Below, piece by piece: positions 7,737 through 13,896 of a stretch of 17,064 bases of DNA (the stretch's first letter is position 1; each line of letters opens with the position of its first letter). Both the position numbers and the translations under genes were made by a program. The notes beneath the pieces were generated by a model. That model worked only from the letters and a program-made list of their open reading frames with translations. It was not told where the DNA came from and did no database searches. The stretch is from HGM13006 sp963649625 (GTDB lineage: Bacteria; Bacillota; Clostridia; Oscillospirales; Oscillospiraceae), in NCBI GenBank assembly GCA_963649625.1, contig CAVJIP010000064.1, forward strand, positions 1 to 17,064, given 5' to 3'.

Positions 7737-8621
7737 CTACTCCCCGTTGGACGCATCCAGCTCACGAATCAGTGCATTATAGTAGTTGTTCTGCTGTTCG
7801 CTAAAGCCGCCGTTCAGGCCGGACAGCCGATCTCGGGCTGCCAGCAATTCACTGCGAATGTTATTTTGAATGTCCTGGACATCCTGATCAAAACCCACAT
7901 ACAAATTCTGCTGCACCTGCCGGATGTCAAATTCCCCGAAGGCATTCTGAAAGCTCTCCTTTGCCCCGTCAATCTGGGCTTCTACGACCTTTAGAATCCG
8001 ATCCCGGGTGCTTTTATCTGCCGCCACCACGGTGACGGTCAGCACACCGTTTCCGCTGTTTTCCACATCCACATAGTACCCCAGATCCCGGGCGTTTTCC
8101 TCTACCCCCAGAACCTTTGCCACCTCCGCATTTGTTTCAGCCCCGGAAAGCCGCTGGGCATACTGCTGGATGATGGTATCCCGCATTTCCCGCTTTTCCA
8201 TAAGCGGGTATTCCACACTGTAGTTATCGTCAATATAATACTCCAGCTGGCCGCAGGCCACGTTCTGCGGGTCGATCTGCATATAGTCGGAATTTTCATA
8301 ATAGCTCAGATAGTCTTGATACTGGGTTCTATAGGCGCAATAGACAGAGAAGGTCTCCTCTACCACGGACACCTCCTGCCGGGTCAGCAGACGGCCATAC
8401 TCCGCCGCACTCAGCACGGCGGACTCCGTCTTCTCCTCTGCCGGAGCCTCCTCTACGACCTCCTCTGTATTCTCCTCCTCATCGGGATGACGAGCCTGAT
8501 ATACACCGACAAAATTCAAGGCCAACGCTCCCACCAGCATACACACAAGAAGGGTTTTCCAGCCCTTTACCACCTGCCAGAGCAAGTCCTTCAAATCAAT
8601 CGTGCTTTCGTCCATGTCCAC
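7737..8621 (-). CDS. Wzz/CpsC-like polysaccharide chain-length protein lacking the second TM segment
   Basis: A 294-aa protein. The N-terminus IDLKDLLWQVVKGWKTLLVC leads into one transmembrane helix (about 22-40), then an acidic linker (EEENTEEVVEEAPAEEK), then an extracytoplasmic region with helical, coil-prone stretches and VENSGNGVLTVTVVAADKST near 187-206, as in Wzz-domain proteins. Usual family members end with a second TM helix and a short cytoplasmic tail; here the protein stops (TAG) before it and the next gene starts with exactly that helix. Start GTG 8621 has GAGAGGAAG about 8 nt upstream; ATG 8615 is an alternative. It likely works with the next protein to set polymer length. Confidence 0.75.
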   Translation of the reverse strand: MDMDESTIDLKDLLWQVVKGWKTLLVCMLVGALALNFVGVYQARHPDEEENTEEVVEEAPAEEKTESAVLSAAEYGRLLTRQEVSVVEETFSVYCAYRTQYQDYLSYYENSDYMQIDPQNVACGQLEYYIDDNYSVEYPLMEKREMRDTIIQQYAQRLSGAETNAEVAKVLGVEENARDLGYYVDVENSGNGVLTVTVVAADKSTRDRILKVVEAQIDGAKESFQNAFGEFDIRQVQQNLYVGFDQDVQDIQNNIRSELLAARDRLSGLNGGFSEQQNNYYNALIRELDASNGE

Positions 8622-8651
8622 AGGCGCACTTCCTCTCTGAATCCGAATATG

Positions 8652-9314
8652 TCACTCTGCGCCCTTTCTTGTAATCACGGCGCCGATGGTCTTCAAAATA
8701 ATCTTTGCATCCGTCCACAGTCCCCGCTCCCGGATGTACCACAAATCCATCTCCACCCACTGGTCAAAATCCTTAATCAGATTTCGTCCCATGCACTCAT
8801 GATAGCAGGCCAGGCCTGACTTCACATCCAGCCGGTGCATCTGGTAGGCATTATACTGGGCCACCTCTCTTGGCAGGGGAGGCCGGGGGCCCACAATGGA
8901 CATATCCCCCCGGAGCACATTGACCAGCTGAGGCAGCTCGTCCAGGCTGGTGTGTCGAATGAAATGTCCTACCCTTGTGATCCTGGGATCATCCTTCATC
9001 TTAAAGGCCGGGCCGGACATCTCATTATAGCAGCGAACCTTATGGAGCTGGGCCTCCGCATCCATGCACATGGAGCGGAACTTATACATTCTAAACTCTT
9101 TTCCACCCTTGGTACACCGATTCTGAATAAACAGCACATCGCCGCCGTCCTGGGCCTTTACCGCAATGGCCACAATCAGAAATACCGGGCTGAGAACCAC
9201 CAAGGCACAAGCCGATGCGACAATATCGAACAGGCGCTTGATGCACTCATACACAGGCCGTTTCTTGTCGTATGCCGCCGTCTCCGACGATTCGATACGC
9301 TCATCGTAGTTCAT
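8652..9314 (-). CDS. Polyprenyl-phosphate sugar-1-phosphate transferase (initiating glycosyltransferase)
   Basis: A 220-aa monotopic phosphoglycosyl transferase (bacterial sugar transferase family, WbaP/PglC/CpsE catalytic domain). It transfers a sugar 1-phosphate from a nucleotide sugar to undecaprenyl phosphate, the first committed step of repeat-unit synthesis at the inner face of the membrane. A re-entrant hydrophobic helix is at about 29-54 (FDIVASACALVVLSPVFLIV), KFRSM at 78-82, the catalytic Asp-Glu pair at 125-126 in LDELPQL, RGDMSIVGPRP (135-145), and the C-terminal GLACYHECMGR region. It lacks the N-terminal membrane bundle of WbaP, like PglC. ATG 9314 overlaps the TGA of the preceding small frame by 4 nt (ATGA). 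Sugar specificity cannot be read. Confidence 0.9.
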   Translation of the reverse strand: MNYDERIESSETAAYDKKRPVYECIKRLFDIVASACALVVLSPVFLIVAIAVKAQDGGDVLFIQNRCTKGGKEFRMYKFRSMCMDAEAQLHKVRCYNEMSGPAFKMKDDPRITRVGHFIRHTSLDELPQLVNVLRGDMSIVGPRPPLPREVAQYNAYQMHRLDVKSGLACYHECMGRNLIKDFDQWVEMDLWYIRERGLWTDAKIILKTIGAVITRKGAE

Positions 9315-9508
9315 TCCACATAACCCTTTGCTTTGTTCTTTCGCAGTCCGGCATTTTCAAACACACGTCCCTGCGTTTCTCTCTCCATTGCGCAGAAAAT
9401 CAGCCGCTCCCCATCAGACAGGGCATACAACCTACCCCACAGGGCCCTTCTTCCGTAAAAGACATTATACAGTAACTTCAAGTACAATGCAATAGGCACA
9501 CGCCACAA
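9311..9508 (-). CDS. Possible small protein, or C-terminal remnant, ahead of the sugar transferase
   Basis: An open frame on the minus strand continues without stop from about 9,643 to TGA at 9313-9311, which overlaps the sugar-transferase start as ATGA. Its translation looks protein-like: RVPIALYLKLLYNVFYGRR, then ALSDGERLIFCAMERETQG. I do not recognise a family; the LPLALYLKLLYN-like stretch resembles the basic, hydrophobic tails of some GT2 glycosyltransferases. No ATG start exists. Candidates are TTG 9508 (no clear Shine-Dalgarno) and CTG 9577 (GGGAG 8 nt upstream, 88 aa). It could be a non-ATG gene coupled to the next one, the 3' remnant of a deleted glycosyltransferase, or chance. Confidence 0.35.
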   Translation of the reverse strand: MWRVPIALYLKLLYNVFYGRRALWGRLYALSDGERLIFCAMERETQGRVFENAGLRKNKAKGYVE

Positions 9509-9650
9509 AAGGATGGATAGGCCGCCAAAATCTTGCTCAAATTTGCACCTTTTCCCCTGGAACGCCTGATCCTTCAGTGCTTTTTCTCCCGGAGCCTTGG
9601 GGCTTCCGCACCCCGGCAGATTGGCCGCCGCAGTCTTGGGCTACCCTACT
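9509..9650 (-). other. Long 5' leader of the polysaccharide operon
   Basis: If transcription starts about 6-7 nt after the -10 box, the sugar-transferase start lies about 330 nt downstream. The first 140 nt hold no ATG gene. They contain a possible hairpin (GGGG-TGCGGAA-CCCC-type pairing near 9,600-9,615) and a purine-rich GGGAGAAAAAG. I do not recognise a known riboswitch or leader class here. Confidence 0.35.
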
Positions 9651-9679
9651 ATTATACCATACCCCCCCCCGAAATGCAA
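9651..9679 (-). promoter_or_regulatory. Sigma-70-like promoter of the polysaccharide operon with a G9 tract in the spacer
   Basis: On the minus strand -35 TTGCAT (9679-9674), a 17-nt spacer TTCGGGGGGGGGTATGG and -10 TATAAT (9656-9651). The spacer contains nine consecutive G residues (C9 at 9662-9670 on the plus strand). With nine G residues the spacing is exactly optimal. It faces the whole leftward polysaccharide gene set and no other promoter of this quality is seen before the sugar-transferase gene. Confidence 0.75.
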
Positions 9680-9828
9680 CCCTAATTTTGACAATTTTCC
9701 ATGATAATACATAATTTGTGACAGGTTTCCCCTCCCCGGCTGACAGGCCCGTTTCTTCCGTGGGCTTCTGCCGCCAGGCAACAAGCAAGGCCCCGCCGCA
9801 AGCTGTTTTGCAGCGAAGCCTTGTGGTT
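9680..9828. other. Intergenic stretch between hydrolase stop and polysaccharide promoter
   Basis: No gene is supported here. A plus-strand TTGACA (9688-9693) with CATAAT 16 nt later (9710-9715) resembles a promoter, but nothing coding lies downstream on that strand; transcription from it would run antisense into the hydrolase gene. No clear U-rich terminator follows the hydrolase. Confidence 0.35.
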
Positions 9829-10737
9829 TTAGGATGCAATCTGTTCCTGGAAGAACTCCAGCATGGAGTTCAGGGCATCCAACTCCTGGTAGCCCCAGAA
9901 GCCATGGTAGCCTCCCGGCACCACCTTTAGGGTGCAGTCCGGGAAAGCCCGGCTCATGTCAAAGCTAAAGTTGATGGGCGCAATAAAGTCCCGATCTCCG
10001 TGTAAAATCAGCACCGGCCCGGAATAGCTTCGGCAGGCATCGGTGCAGTCTAGCCTCGCCGTCTCCTCCAGAAAGGCCTTGCCAAAGGTGTAGCCCGCCG
10101 CCGTCACCGTGTCCGGGAGATCATTGGGGTCAAAAAACTGTCCCAGCAAAAAGCCGTGGCGAACCGCATCCGTCACCCCGAAGCCCGGATACCACAGGCA
10201 CATGGCCTTGATCTCCCCGGCACACTTCTGGGCCGCCAGCACCGCATCCACGCCGCCCATGCTTTTCCCCACCAGGAAAATGTTGTCCTGGTCGGTAAAG
10301 CTATAGCTCTTTACCAGGTCAAGGATGGCCAGGGTGTCCGCCACCTCAGAGCTGACGGTCATATCCTCCTGGCTGCCGTCGCTGCGGCCGGTTCCGGCGA
10401 AGTCAAAGCGGACACTGGCAATCCCGTGATCCGCCAGAATCCAGGCAATGTCGTCACACCAGCTCCGATCTGTAGCCAGGCCATGAAGAAGAATCGCCAC
10501 CGGCATCTGCCCCTCCACATCTGTGGGCCGGGTCAGCGTCCCGCTCAGGGTGTTATCCCCGGAGCGGCAGGTAATTTCCGTCTGCACAAAGGTCGGCGGG
10601 CCGGAGGGCATCTGCGGCGGCTCCCGATGCTCCCGATAGGTGTCTGTGGCCCCGGCGGAGAAGGCCCCCGTGCCAAATATTGCTCCCACGGAAAGTGCCA
10701 AAGCCGTCAAAAAGGACAGAAGCCGTTTTCCCTTCAT
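9829..10737 (-). CDS. Secreted alpha/beta hydrolase (esterase/acylhydrolase-like)
   Basis: A 302-aa protein from ATG 10737 (Shine-Dalgarno AAGGGTGGGGA about 5 nt upstream). The longer frame to 10860 has no similarity or ribosome site and lies upstream of the likely promoter. Residues 1-31 form a signal peptide (MKGKRLLSFLTALALSVGAI, ending GAFSAGA). The alpha/beta-hydrolase fold follows: AILLHGLATDR (oxyanion strand), RFDFAGTGRSDG, the nucleophile elbow GKSMGG with Ser159, HGDRDFIAP with Asp250, and GGYHGF with His278. Family members include feruloyl and cinnamoyl esterases and acylhydrolases. An extracellular role on dietary or host esters is plausible; the substrate cannot be read. Monocistronic and divergent from the FTR-thioredoxin operon. 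Confidence 0.88.
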   Translation of the reverse strand: MKGKRLLSFLTALALSVGAIFGTGAFSAGATDTYREHREPPQMPSGPPTFVQTEITCRSGDNTLSGTLTRPTDVEGQMPVAILLHGLATDRSWCDDIAWILADHGIASVRFDFAGTGRSDGSQEDMTVSSEVADTLAILDLVKSYSFTDQDNIFLVGKSMGGVDAVLAAQKCAGEIKAMCLWYPGFGVTDAVRHGFLLGQFFDPNDLPDTVTAAGYTFGKAFLEETARLDCTDACRSYSGPVLILHGDRDFIAPINFSFDMSRAFPDCTLKVVPGGYHGFWGYQELDALNSMLEFFQEQIAS

Positions 10738-10805
10738 GGTATCCCCACCCTTCACCGTGTTGGTATACTGGATTTTTTTGATTATTTTACGGCGGTTTTT
10801 TGAAC

Positions 10806-10814
10806 AGTATATCA
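10806..10814 (-). promoter_or_regulatory. Extended -10 promoter of the hydrolase gene
   Basis: On the minus strand TGA-TATACT (TGn extension plus -10, 10814-10806), about 68 nt before the chosen ATG. No good -35 is visible at 16-18 nt. It is in an AT-rich stretch, consistent with a promoter. Confidence 0.4.
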
Positions 10815-10878
10815 ACGGTCTATGAAGATTTTGTGAGGAAATAATTTTCAATTTATTCATGTACTCTCCCGCCCTCTG

Positions 10879-10887
10879 TGGTATACT
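10879..10887 (+). promoter_or_regulatory. Extended -10 promoter of the FTR-thioredoxin operon
   Basis: TGG-TATACT (10879-10887), without a recognisable -35. Transcription would start near 10,894, which places ATG 10888 upstream of the transcript and supports ATG 10918 as the start of the first gene. Confidence 0.5.
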
Positions 10888-10917
10888 ATGGGCAGACCAG
10901 GAAAGGATGTGAGCGCA

Positions 10918-11118
10918 ATGGCCGTTACCCTAAACCCTGACCGGGAGATCGTCTCCGCCATCCGTCAGGGGCTCAAGCGCACCGGCGGCTACTGTCCATG
11001 CCGTCTCCAGCGAACAGAGGACAACAAATGCATCTGCAAGGAATTTCGGGAGCAGATCGCCGACCCGGAGTTTGAGGGCTTCTGTCACTGTATGCTATAT
11101 TATAAAACAAAAGACTAA
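10918..11118 (+). CDS. Ferredoxin:thioredoxin reductase catalytic-chain-like 4Fe-4S protein
   Basis: A 66-aa protein with all six cysteines of the FTR catalytic fold: CPC (26-28), CIC (38-40), CHC (56-58), then MLYYK. By analogy with plant-type FTR, Cys26, 38, 40 and 56 would hold a 4Fe-4S cluster, and Cys28 and Cys58 the redox disulfide that takes electrons from ferredoxin and reduces thioredoxin. Spacing is CPC-9-CxC-15-CHC rather than the cyanobacterial 16 and 8, as I recall for short archaeal and clostridial forms, and the second Pro is Ile. No variable-chain gene is nearby. ATG 10918 has AGGAAAGGA upstream. trxA follows after 12 nt, so thioredoxin is the obvious partner. Confidence 0.85.
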   Translation: MAVTLNPDREIVSAIRQGLKRTGGYCPCRLQRTEDNKCICKEFREQIADPEFEGFCHCMLYYKTKD

Positions 11119-11130
11119 GGAGGAACTGAT

Positions 11131-11436
11131 ATGTCCGTTACAACCGTGACCCAGCAAAATTTTGACCAGGAGGTATTGCAGAGCAGCCGGCCCGTTCTGG
11201 TGGACTTTTGGGCAGTCTGGTGCGGCCCCTGCCGTATGCTCTCCCCGGTGGTGGATCAGGTGGCCCAGGAGCGGCCTGACGTGAAGATCTGCAAGGTCAA
11301 CGTGGATGAGGAGCCCCGGCTTGCCGCCCAGTTCGGCGTGATGAGCATTCCCACCCTGATGGTGTTCAAAAACGGAAGGGCGGAGGCCACCTCCGTGGGC
11401 ATTGTTCCCAAAGAAAAAATTCTGGAAATGCTGTGA
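11131..11436 (+). CDS. trxA: Thioredoxin
   Basis: A 101-aa cytoplasmic dithiol-disulfide oxidoreductase. The active site is WCGPC at residues 30-34 in VDFWAVWCGPCRMLSPVVDQ, the buried Asp25 is present, the cis-Pro is Pro74 in MSIPTLMVF, and there is a C-terminal GxxPKEKILEML helix. Start ATG 11131 with AAGGAGGA 6 nt upstream. It is cotranscribed with the FTR-like protein, suggesting reduction by ferredoxin rather than by NADPH-thioredoxin reductase, though that enzyme may exist elsewhere. An extra Cys54 lies outside the active site. Confidence 0.96.
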   Translation: MSVTTVTQQNFDQEVLQSSRPVLVDFWAVWCGPCRMLSPVVDQVAQERPDVKICKVNVDEEPRLAAQFGVMSIPTLMVFKNGRAEATSVGIVPKEKILEML

Positions 11437-11473
11437 TTTTTCCCCTTCCCAGAGCATCCGGCTTGGCCGCAAA

Positions 11474-11497
11474 AGGGCCGCCCATTTGGGCGGCCCT
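11474..11497. terminator. Shared hairpin between convergent trxA and secG
   Basis: AGGGCCGCCC-ATTT-GGGCGGCCCT, a perfect 10-bp stem with a 4-nt loop. On the minus strand it is followed by TTTTGC, giving a short U-tract for secG. On the plus strand the downstream side is A-rich with no U-run, so termination of trxA would be weaker. Confidence 0.8.
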
Positions 11498-11511
11498 AAA
11501 ACCCTGTTCCA

Positions 11512-11757
11512 TTAGCTTGCGCTGGTGGGAATCATGCTGAGCACCAGGGTCAGCACCATAAACACCACCGCCACCCACTTTGTGGCCTTGGCCAGCTTAG
11601 CGTCCCAGGTGGTGGCCTTGTTCCGGGACATAAAGCTGTCCGCAGCACCGGCAATGGCCCCGGAGAGGCCCGCATCCTTGCCGGATTGCAGCAGAACCAC
11701 GCAGGTCAGAAACAAAGCAGTAATCACCTGAATGACAGTAAGAATAATCCGAAGCAT
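11512..11757 (-). CDS. secG: Preprotein translocase subunit SecG
   Basis: An 81-aa small membrane protein of the SecYEG channel, helping SecA-driven export. Two hydrophobic helices are present, about 3-22 (RIILTVIQVITALFLTCVVL) and about 57-75 (AVVFMVLTLVLSMI), with the conserved LLQSGKDAGLSGAIAG loop and FMSRNKATTWDAKLAKAT typical of clostridial SecG. ATG 11757 is set by GGAGG 6 nt upstream; the longer frame has no ribosome site and overlaps the promoter. It has its own promoter and a hairpin terminator. Confidence 0.94.
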   Translation of the reverse strand: MLRIILTVIQVITALFLTCVVLLQSGKDAGLSGAIAGAADSFMSRNKATTWDAKLAKATKWVAVVFMVLTLVLSMIPTSAS

Positions 11758-11830
11758 AATATCCTCCATTTTGCCGTTTCTCGGCATACGGCAGCCGAAA
11801 TATCTACAATTTATCTGATTCGCAAAATAT

Positions 11831-11859
11831 ATCTTATCACAGTTCCCCAGGATTTGCAA
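11831..11859 (-). promoter_or_regulatory. Promoter of secG
   Basis: Minus strand -35 TTGCAA (11859-11854), a 17-nt spacer, -10 TAAGAT (11836-11831) with a TG extension (TGA before the -10). It sits between the acetyltransferase stop and secG, giving a leader of about 65 nt. Confidence 0.6.
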
Positions 11860-11868
11860 GGAAAATTT

Positions 11869-12453
11869 TTAGGTTTCCCCCTCTGCCTGTTCCAGCACCC
11901 TCTGAACCCATTCCGGCTCCAGGCTGCCAACGGGAATCAGCGGCTCTGGCGCATCCTGGGCAGGATTCAGCTGCCGGGTAAGATAGGCCACATCGTGCCA
12001 CTGGCCCAGCTTATATCCCACCTGGGGCAAAATCCCGGCCTGGTGAAAGCCCAGGGCCTGATGGAAACCGATGCTGGGGTCATTGGGAATGGTGACAACG
12101 GCGCAAACCGTCCGAATCCCCTGGGCCTGCAAAAGGGTCAGCAGTGCCTGATAGAGCCGTTTTCCCAGGCCCTTGCCCCGCAGGCCCCGCTCCACATAGA
12201 TAGAAGTCTCCACCGTCCAGCCATAGGCCGCCCGCTCATGAAAGGCGTGGGCGTAGGCATAGCCCAGAATCGCCTCGTCCTCCTCCGCCACCAAATAGGG
12301 AAACCAGCCGGAAAAGCTGGTGATTCTCCTTTGAAACTCCTCCAGAGAGGGAGGCTCCGTTTCAAAGGAAATGGTAGTATGCTCCACATAGGGGCGGTAA
12401 ATCTCCAACAGTCGGGAAGCATCCTCCGGCTTTACAAAACGCAACATTGGCAT
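11869..12453 (-). CDS. GNAT-family N-acetyltransferase (phosphinothricin acetyltransferase-like)
   Basis: A 194-aa protein of the Pat/Bar/YwnH-type GNAT group, which acetylates small amines such as phosphinothricin or methionine sulfoximine using acetyl-CoA. Visible marks are YVEHTTISFETEPPSLEEF (22-40), GYAYAHAFHERAAYGWTVET (64-83), the acetyl-CoA loop RGLRGKGLGKRLY (89-101), and NDPSIGFHQALGFHQAG with VGYKLGQWHDV. ATG 12453 has GGAAGGGG about 3-4 nt upstream; a second ATG lies two codons on. The last 35 residues extend past the usual domain. The true substrate is unknown. secG lies downstream on the same strand but has its own promoter. Confidence 0.87.
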   Translation of the reverse strand: MPMLRFVKPEDASRLLEIYRPYVEHTTISFETEPPSLEEFQRRITSFSGWFPYLVAEEDEAILGYAYAHAFHERAAYGWTVETSIYVERGLRGKGLGKRLYQALLTLLQAQGIRTVCAVVTIPNDPSIGFHQALGFHQAGILPQVGYKLGQWHDVAYLTRQLNPAQDAPEPLIPVGSLEPEWVQRVLEQAEGET

Positions 12454-12662
12454 ATTCCCCTTCCTGCGGAGACACCCTTGCCGCCGCTACTTTTTCTATG
12501 GCAGCACCGCACAATTGCGCCATAGGTCTTTGGCGGTTCTTTTCCCCCACAAATCTGCTGGAAAAACTTGAAATACATACAGCATTCCTGCATGCCCCCA
12601 ACAAATTTGTGGTGCAAGATCACACTCCAAATTTCCTCGCCGAATTATGCGGTATTGCCCGA
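12454..12662. other. Intergenic stretch between prfB and the acetyltransferase, with a stem-loop
   Basis: No gene is supported. A 7-bp inverted repeat CTATGGC...GCCATAG (12,496-12,525, 16-nt loop) lies in it, without a U-run on the minus strand. Two similar stretches (minus strand CAAATTTGTTGGGGG and CAGATTTGTGGGGG) also occur. I find no convincing terminator for prfB or -35/-10 pair for the acetyltransferase. Confidence 0.4.
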
Positions 12663-13790
12663 TTACTTCTGCACCCAGGTATTGGTGGCCGCACAGGTCA
12701 GATAGGCATTGATAAACTTGTCCAAATCTCCGTCCATGACCCCGTTGACGTTGGAGGTCTCACAGCCGGTGCGGGTGTCCTTTACCAGGGTGTAGGGCAT
12801 GAACACATAGTTCCGAATCTGGCTGCCCCATTCGATTTTCTGCTGTACACCCTTAATATCGGAAATCTTGTCCAGATGCTCCCGCTCCTTGATCTCCACC
12901 AGCTTGGAGCGGAGCATTTTCATACAGTTGTCCCGGTTCTGGAACTGGCTCCGCTCGGTCTGGCAGGAAACCACAATTCCCGTGGGCTTGTGAATCAGCC
13001 GAACCGCAGAGGAGGTCTTATTGATGTGCTGGCCACCGGCCCCGGAGGAGCGGTAGACCTGCATTTCAATGTCCTCCGGGCGAATCTCCACCTCGGTGGA
13101 ATCGTCAATCTCGGGGATGACCTCAATGGCCGCAAAGGAGGTCTGCCGCCGGGCGTTGGAGTCAAAGGGGGACACCCGAACCAGGCGATGTACGCCGTTT
13201 TCCCCCTTCAGAAAGCCATAGGCGTTTTCTCCCTCAATGAGAATATCCGCACTTTTCAGGCCCGCCTCGTCACCCTCCAGATAGTCCATGATCTTGTAAG
13301 TGAAGCCGTGGCGGTCTGCCCAGCGGGTATACATACGGTAGAGCATCTGGCACCAGTCCTGGGCCTCCGTGCCCCCTGCGCCGGCGTGAAAGCTCATCAG
13401 TGCGTTGTTGGCATCATATTCCCCGGTCAGGAGGGTTTCCAGCCGTGCGCTGTCCATGCGGCTTTCCAGGTCGGTATAGCCTGTCACCAGCTCCTCCAGC
13501 ATGGAGTCGTCGTCCTCCTCAATGGCCATATCGCAGAGCACCAGCAGATCCTCCCGCTGGGCGCACATTTTCTCGTAGGACTCCACCTTGTTTTCCAGGT
13601 GCCGAATCTGCTTTGTGACCTTCTGAGACTTCTCCGTGTCGTTCCAGAAGCCGTCAGACTCCGCCATGGCGTGGAGCCGTTCCAGCTCCTCCTTGGCGGC
13701 CTCCAGGCCCAGAGACTCCCCCAGCGCCCGGAGCTTCGGCGCCATATCATTGAGCTTTACCTTATACTCGTCAAATTCAATCCTCGCCAT
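12663..13790 (-). CDS. prfB: Peptide chain release factor 2 (RF2), without programmed frameshift stop
   Basis: RF2 reads UGA and UAA in the ribosomal A site and triggers peptide release. The 375-aa protein carries the SPF stop-codon-recognition tripeptide at 207-209 (RVSPFDSNARRQTS) and the catalytic GGQ at 252-254 (SSGAGGQHINKTSSAVRLIH), which separate RF2 from RF1. Many prfB genes need a +1 frameshift at CUU-UGA near codon 26; here residues 25-29 are ESLGL in one open frame. ATG 13790 is the only sensible start: in-frame TGA lies two codons upstream, and MARIEFDEYKVKLNDM aligns with the RF2 N-terminus. Its own Shine-Dalgarno is poor (GAAAG directly before ATG); an upstream ORF overlaps the start. 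Confidence 0.96.
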   Translation of the reverse strand: MARIEFDEYKVKLNDMAPKLRALGESLGLEAAKEELERLHAMAESDGFWNDTEKSQKVTKQIRHLENKVESYEKMCAQREDLLVLCDMAIEEDDDSMLEELVTGYTDLESRMDSARLETLLTGEYDANNALMSFHAGAGGTEAQDWCQMLYRMYTRWADRHGFTYKIMDYLEGDEAGLKSADILIEGENAYGFLKGENGVHRLVRVSPFDSNARRQTSFAAIEVIPEIDDSTEVEIRPEDIEMQVYRSSGAGGQHINKTSSAVRLIHKPTGIVVSCQTERSQFQNRDNCMKMLRSKLVEIKEREHLDKISDIKGVQQKIEWGSQIRNYVFMPYTLVKDTRTGCETSNVNGVMDGDLDKFINAYLTCAATNTWVQK

Positions 13791-13827
13791 CTTTCAAAAC
13801 CACTTTCGTTGTAAAATCAAATATCAT
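13777..13827 (-). CDS. Upstream ORF overlapping the prfB start, ending in UGA
   Basis: A 16-codon frame, MIFDFTTKVVLKDGED then TGA (13779-13777). ATG 13827-13825 is preceded by AGAAGGGG about 6 nt upstream, a better ribosome site than that of prfB. It overlaps the first 14 nt of prfB, whose frame is +1 relative to it. It lies inside the transcript from the promoter at 13,868-13,896. Translational coupling or RF2 autoregulation through the UGA stop is inference. A chance frame of this length is possible. Confidence 0.45.
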   Translation of the reverse strand: MIFDFTTKVVLKDGED

Positions 13828-13867
13828 GCCGCACCCCTTCTCCGGGACGGCCAAATCAGCGGGTATT

Positions 13868-13896
13868 ATTATACAGGAAATTCCCGCCGCTGTAAA
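13868..13896 (-). promoter_or_regulatory. Promoter of prfB
   Basis: Minus strand -35 TTTACA (13896-13891), a 17-nt spacer GCGGCGGGAATTTCCTG, -10 TATAAT (13873-13868). Transcription would start near 13,861, giving a leader of about 70 nt that includes the upstream ORF. The -35 box directly abuts the preceding terminator stem and doubles as its U-tract. Confidence 0.75.

Noticed and set aside
9688..9715. Plus-strand TTGACA with CATAAT 16 nt later
   Set aside because: Good boxes but no gene follows on that strand; it would give only an antisense RNA, for which there is no other sign.
9537..9839. 100-codon minus-strand frame reading through the G9 tract, considered as a phase-variable coding gene
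   Set aside because: Low-complexity, unlike any family, no ribosome site, and a stop separates the tract from the downstream frame; the promoter reading explains the G9 tract better.
12496..12525. Inverted repeat as the prfB terminator
   Set aside because: It is about 140 nt past the prfB stop and is followed by A residues, not U residues, on the transcript strand.
12447..13814. 455-codon open frame on the plus strand
   Set aside because: It is the antisense shadow of prfB and its flanks; prfB has clear SPF and GGQ motifs, and the shadow has no family features or ribosome site.
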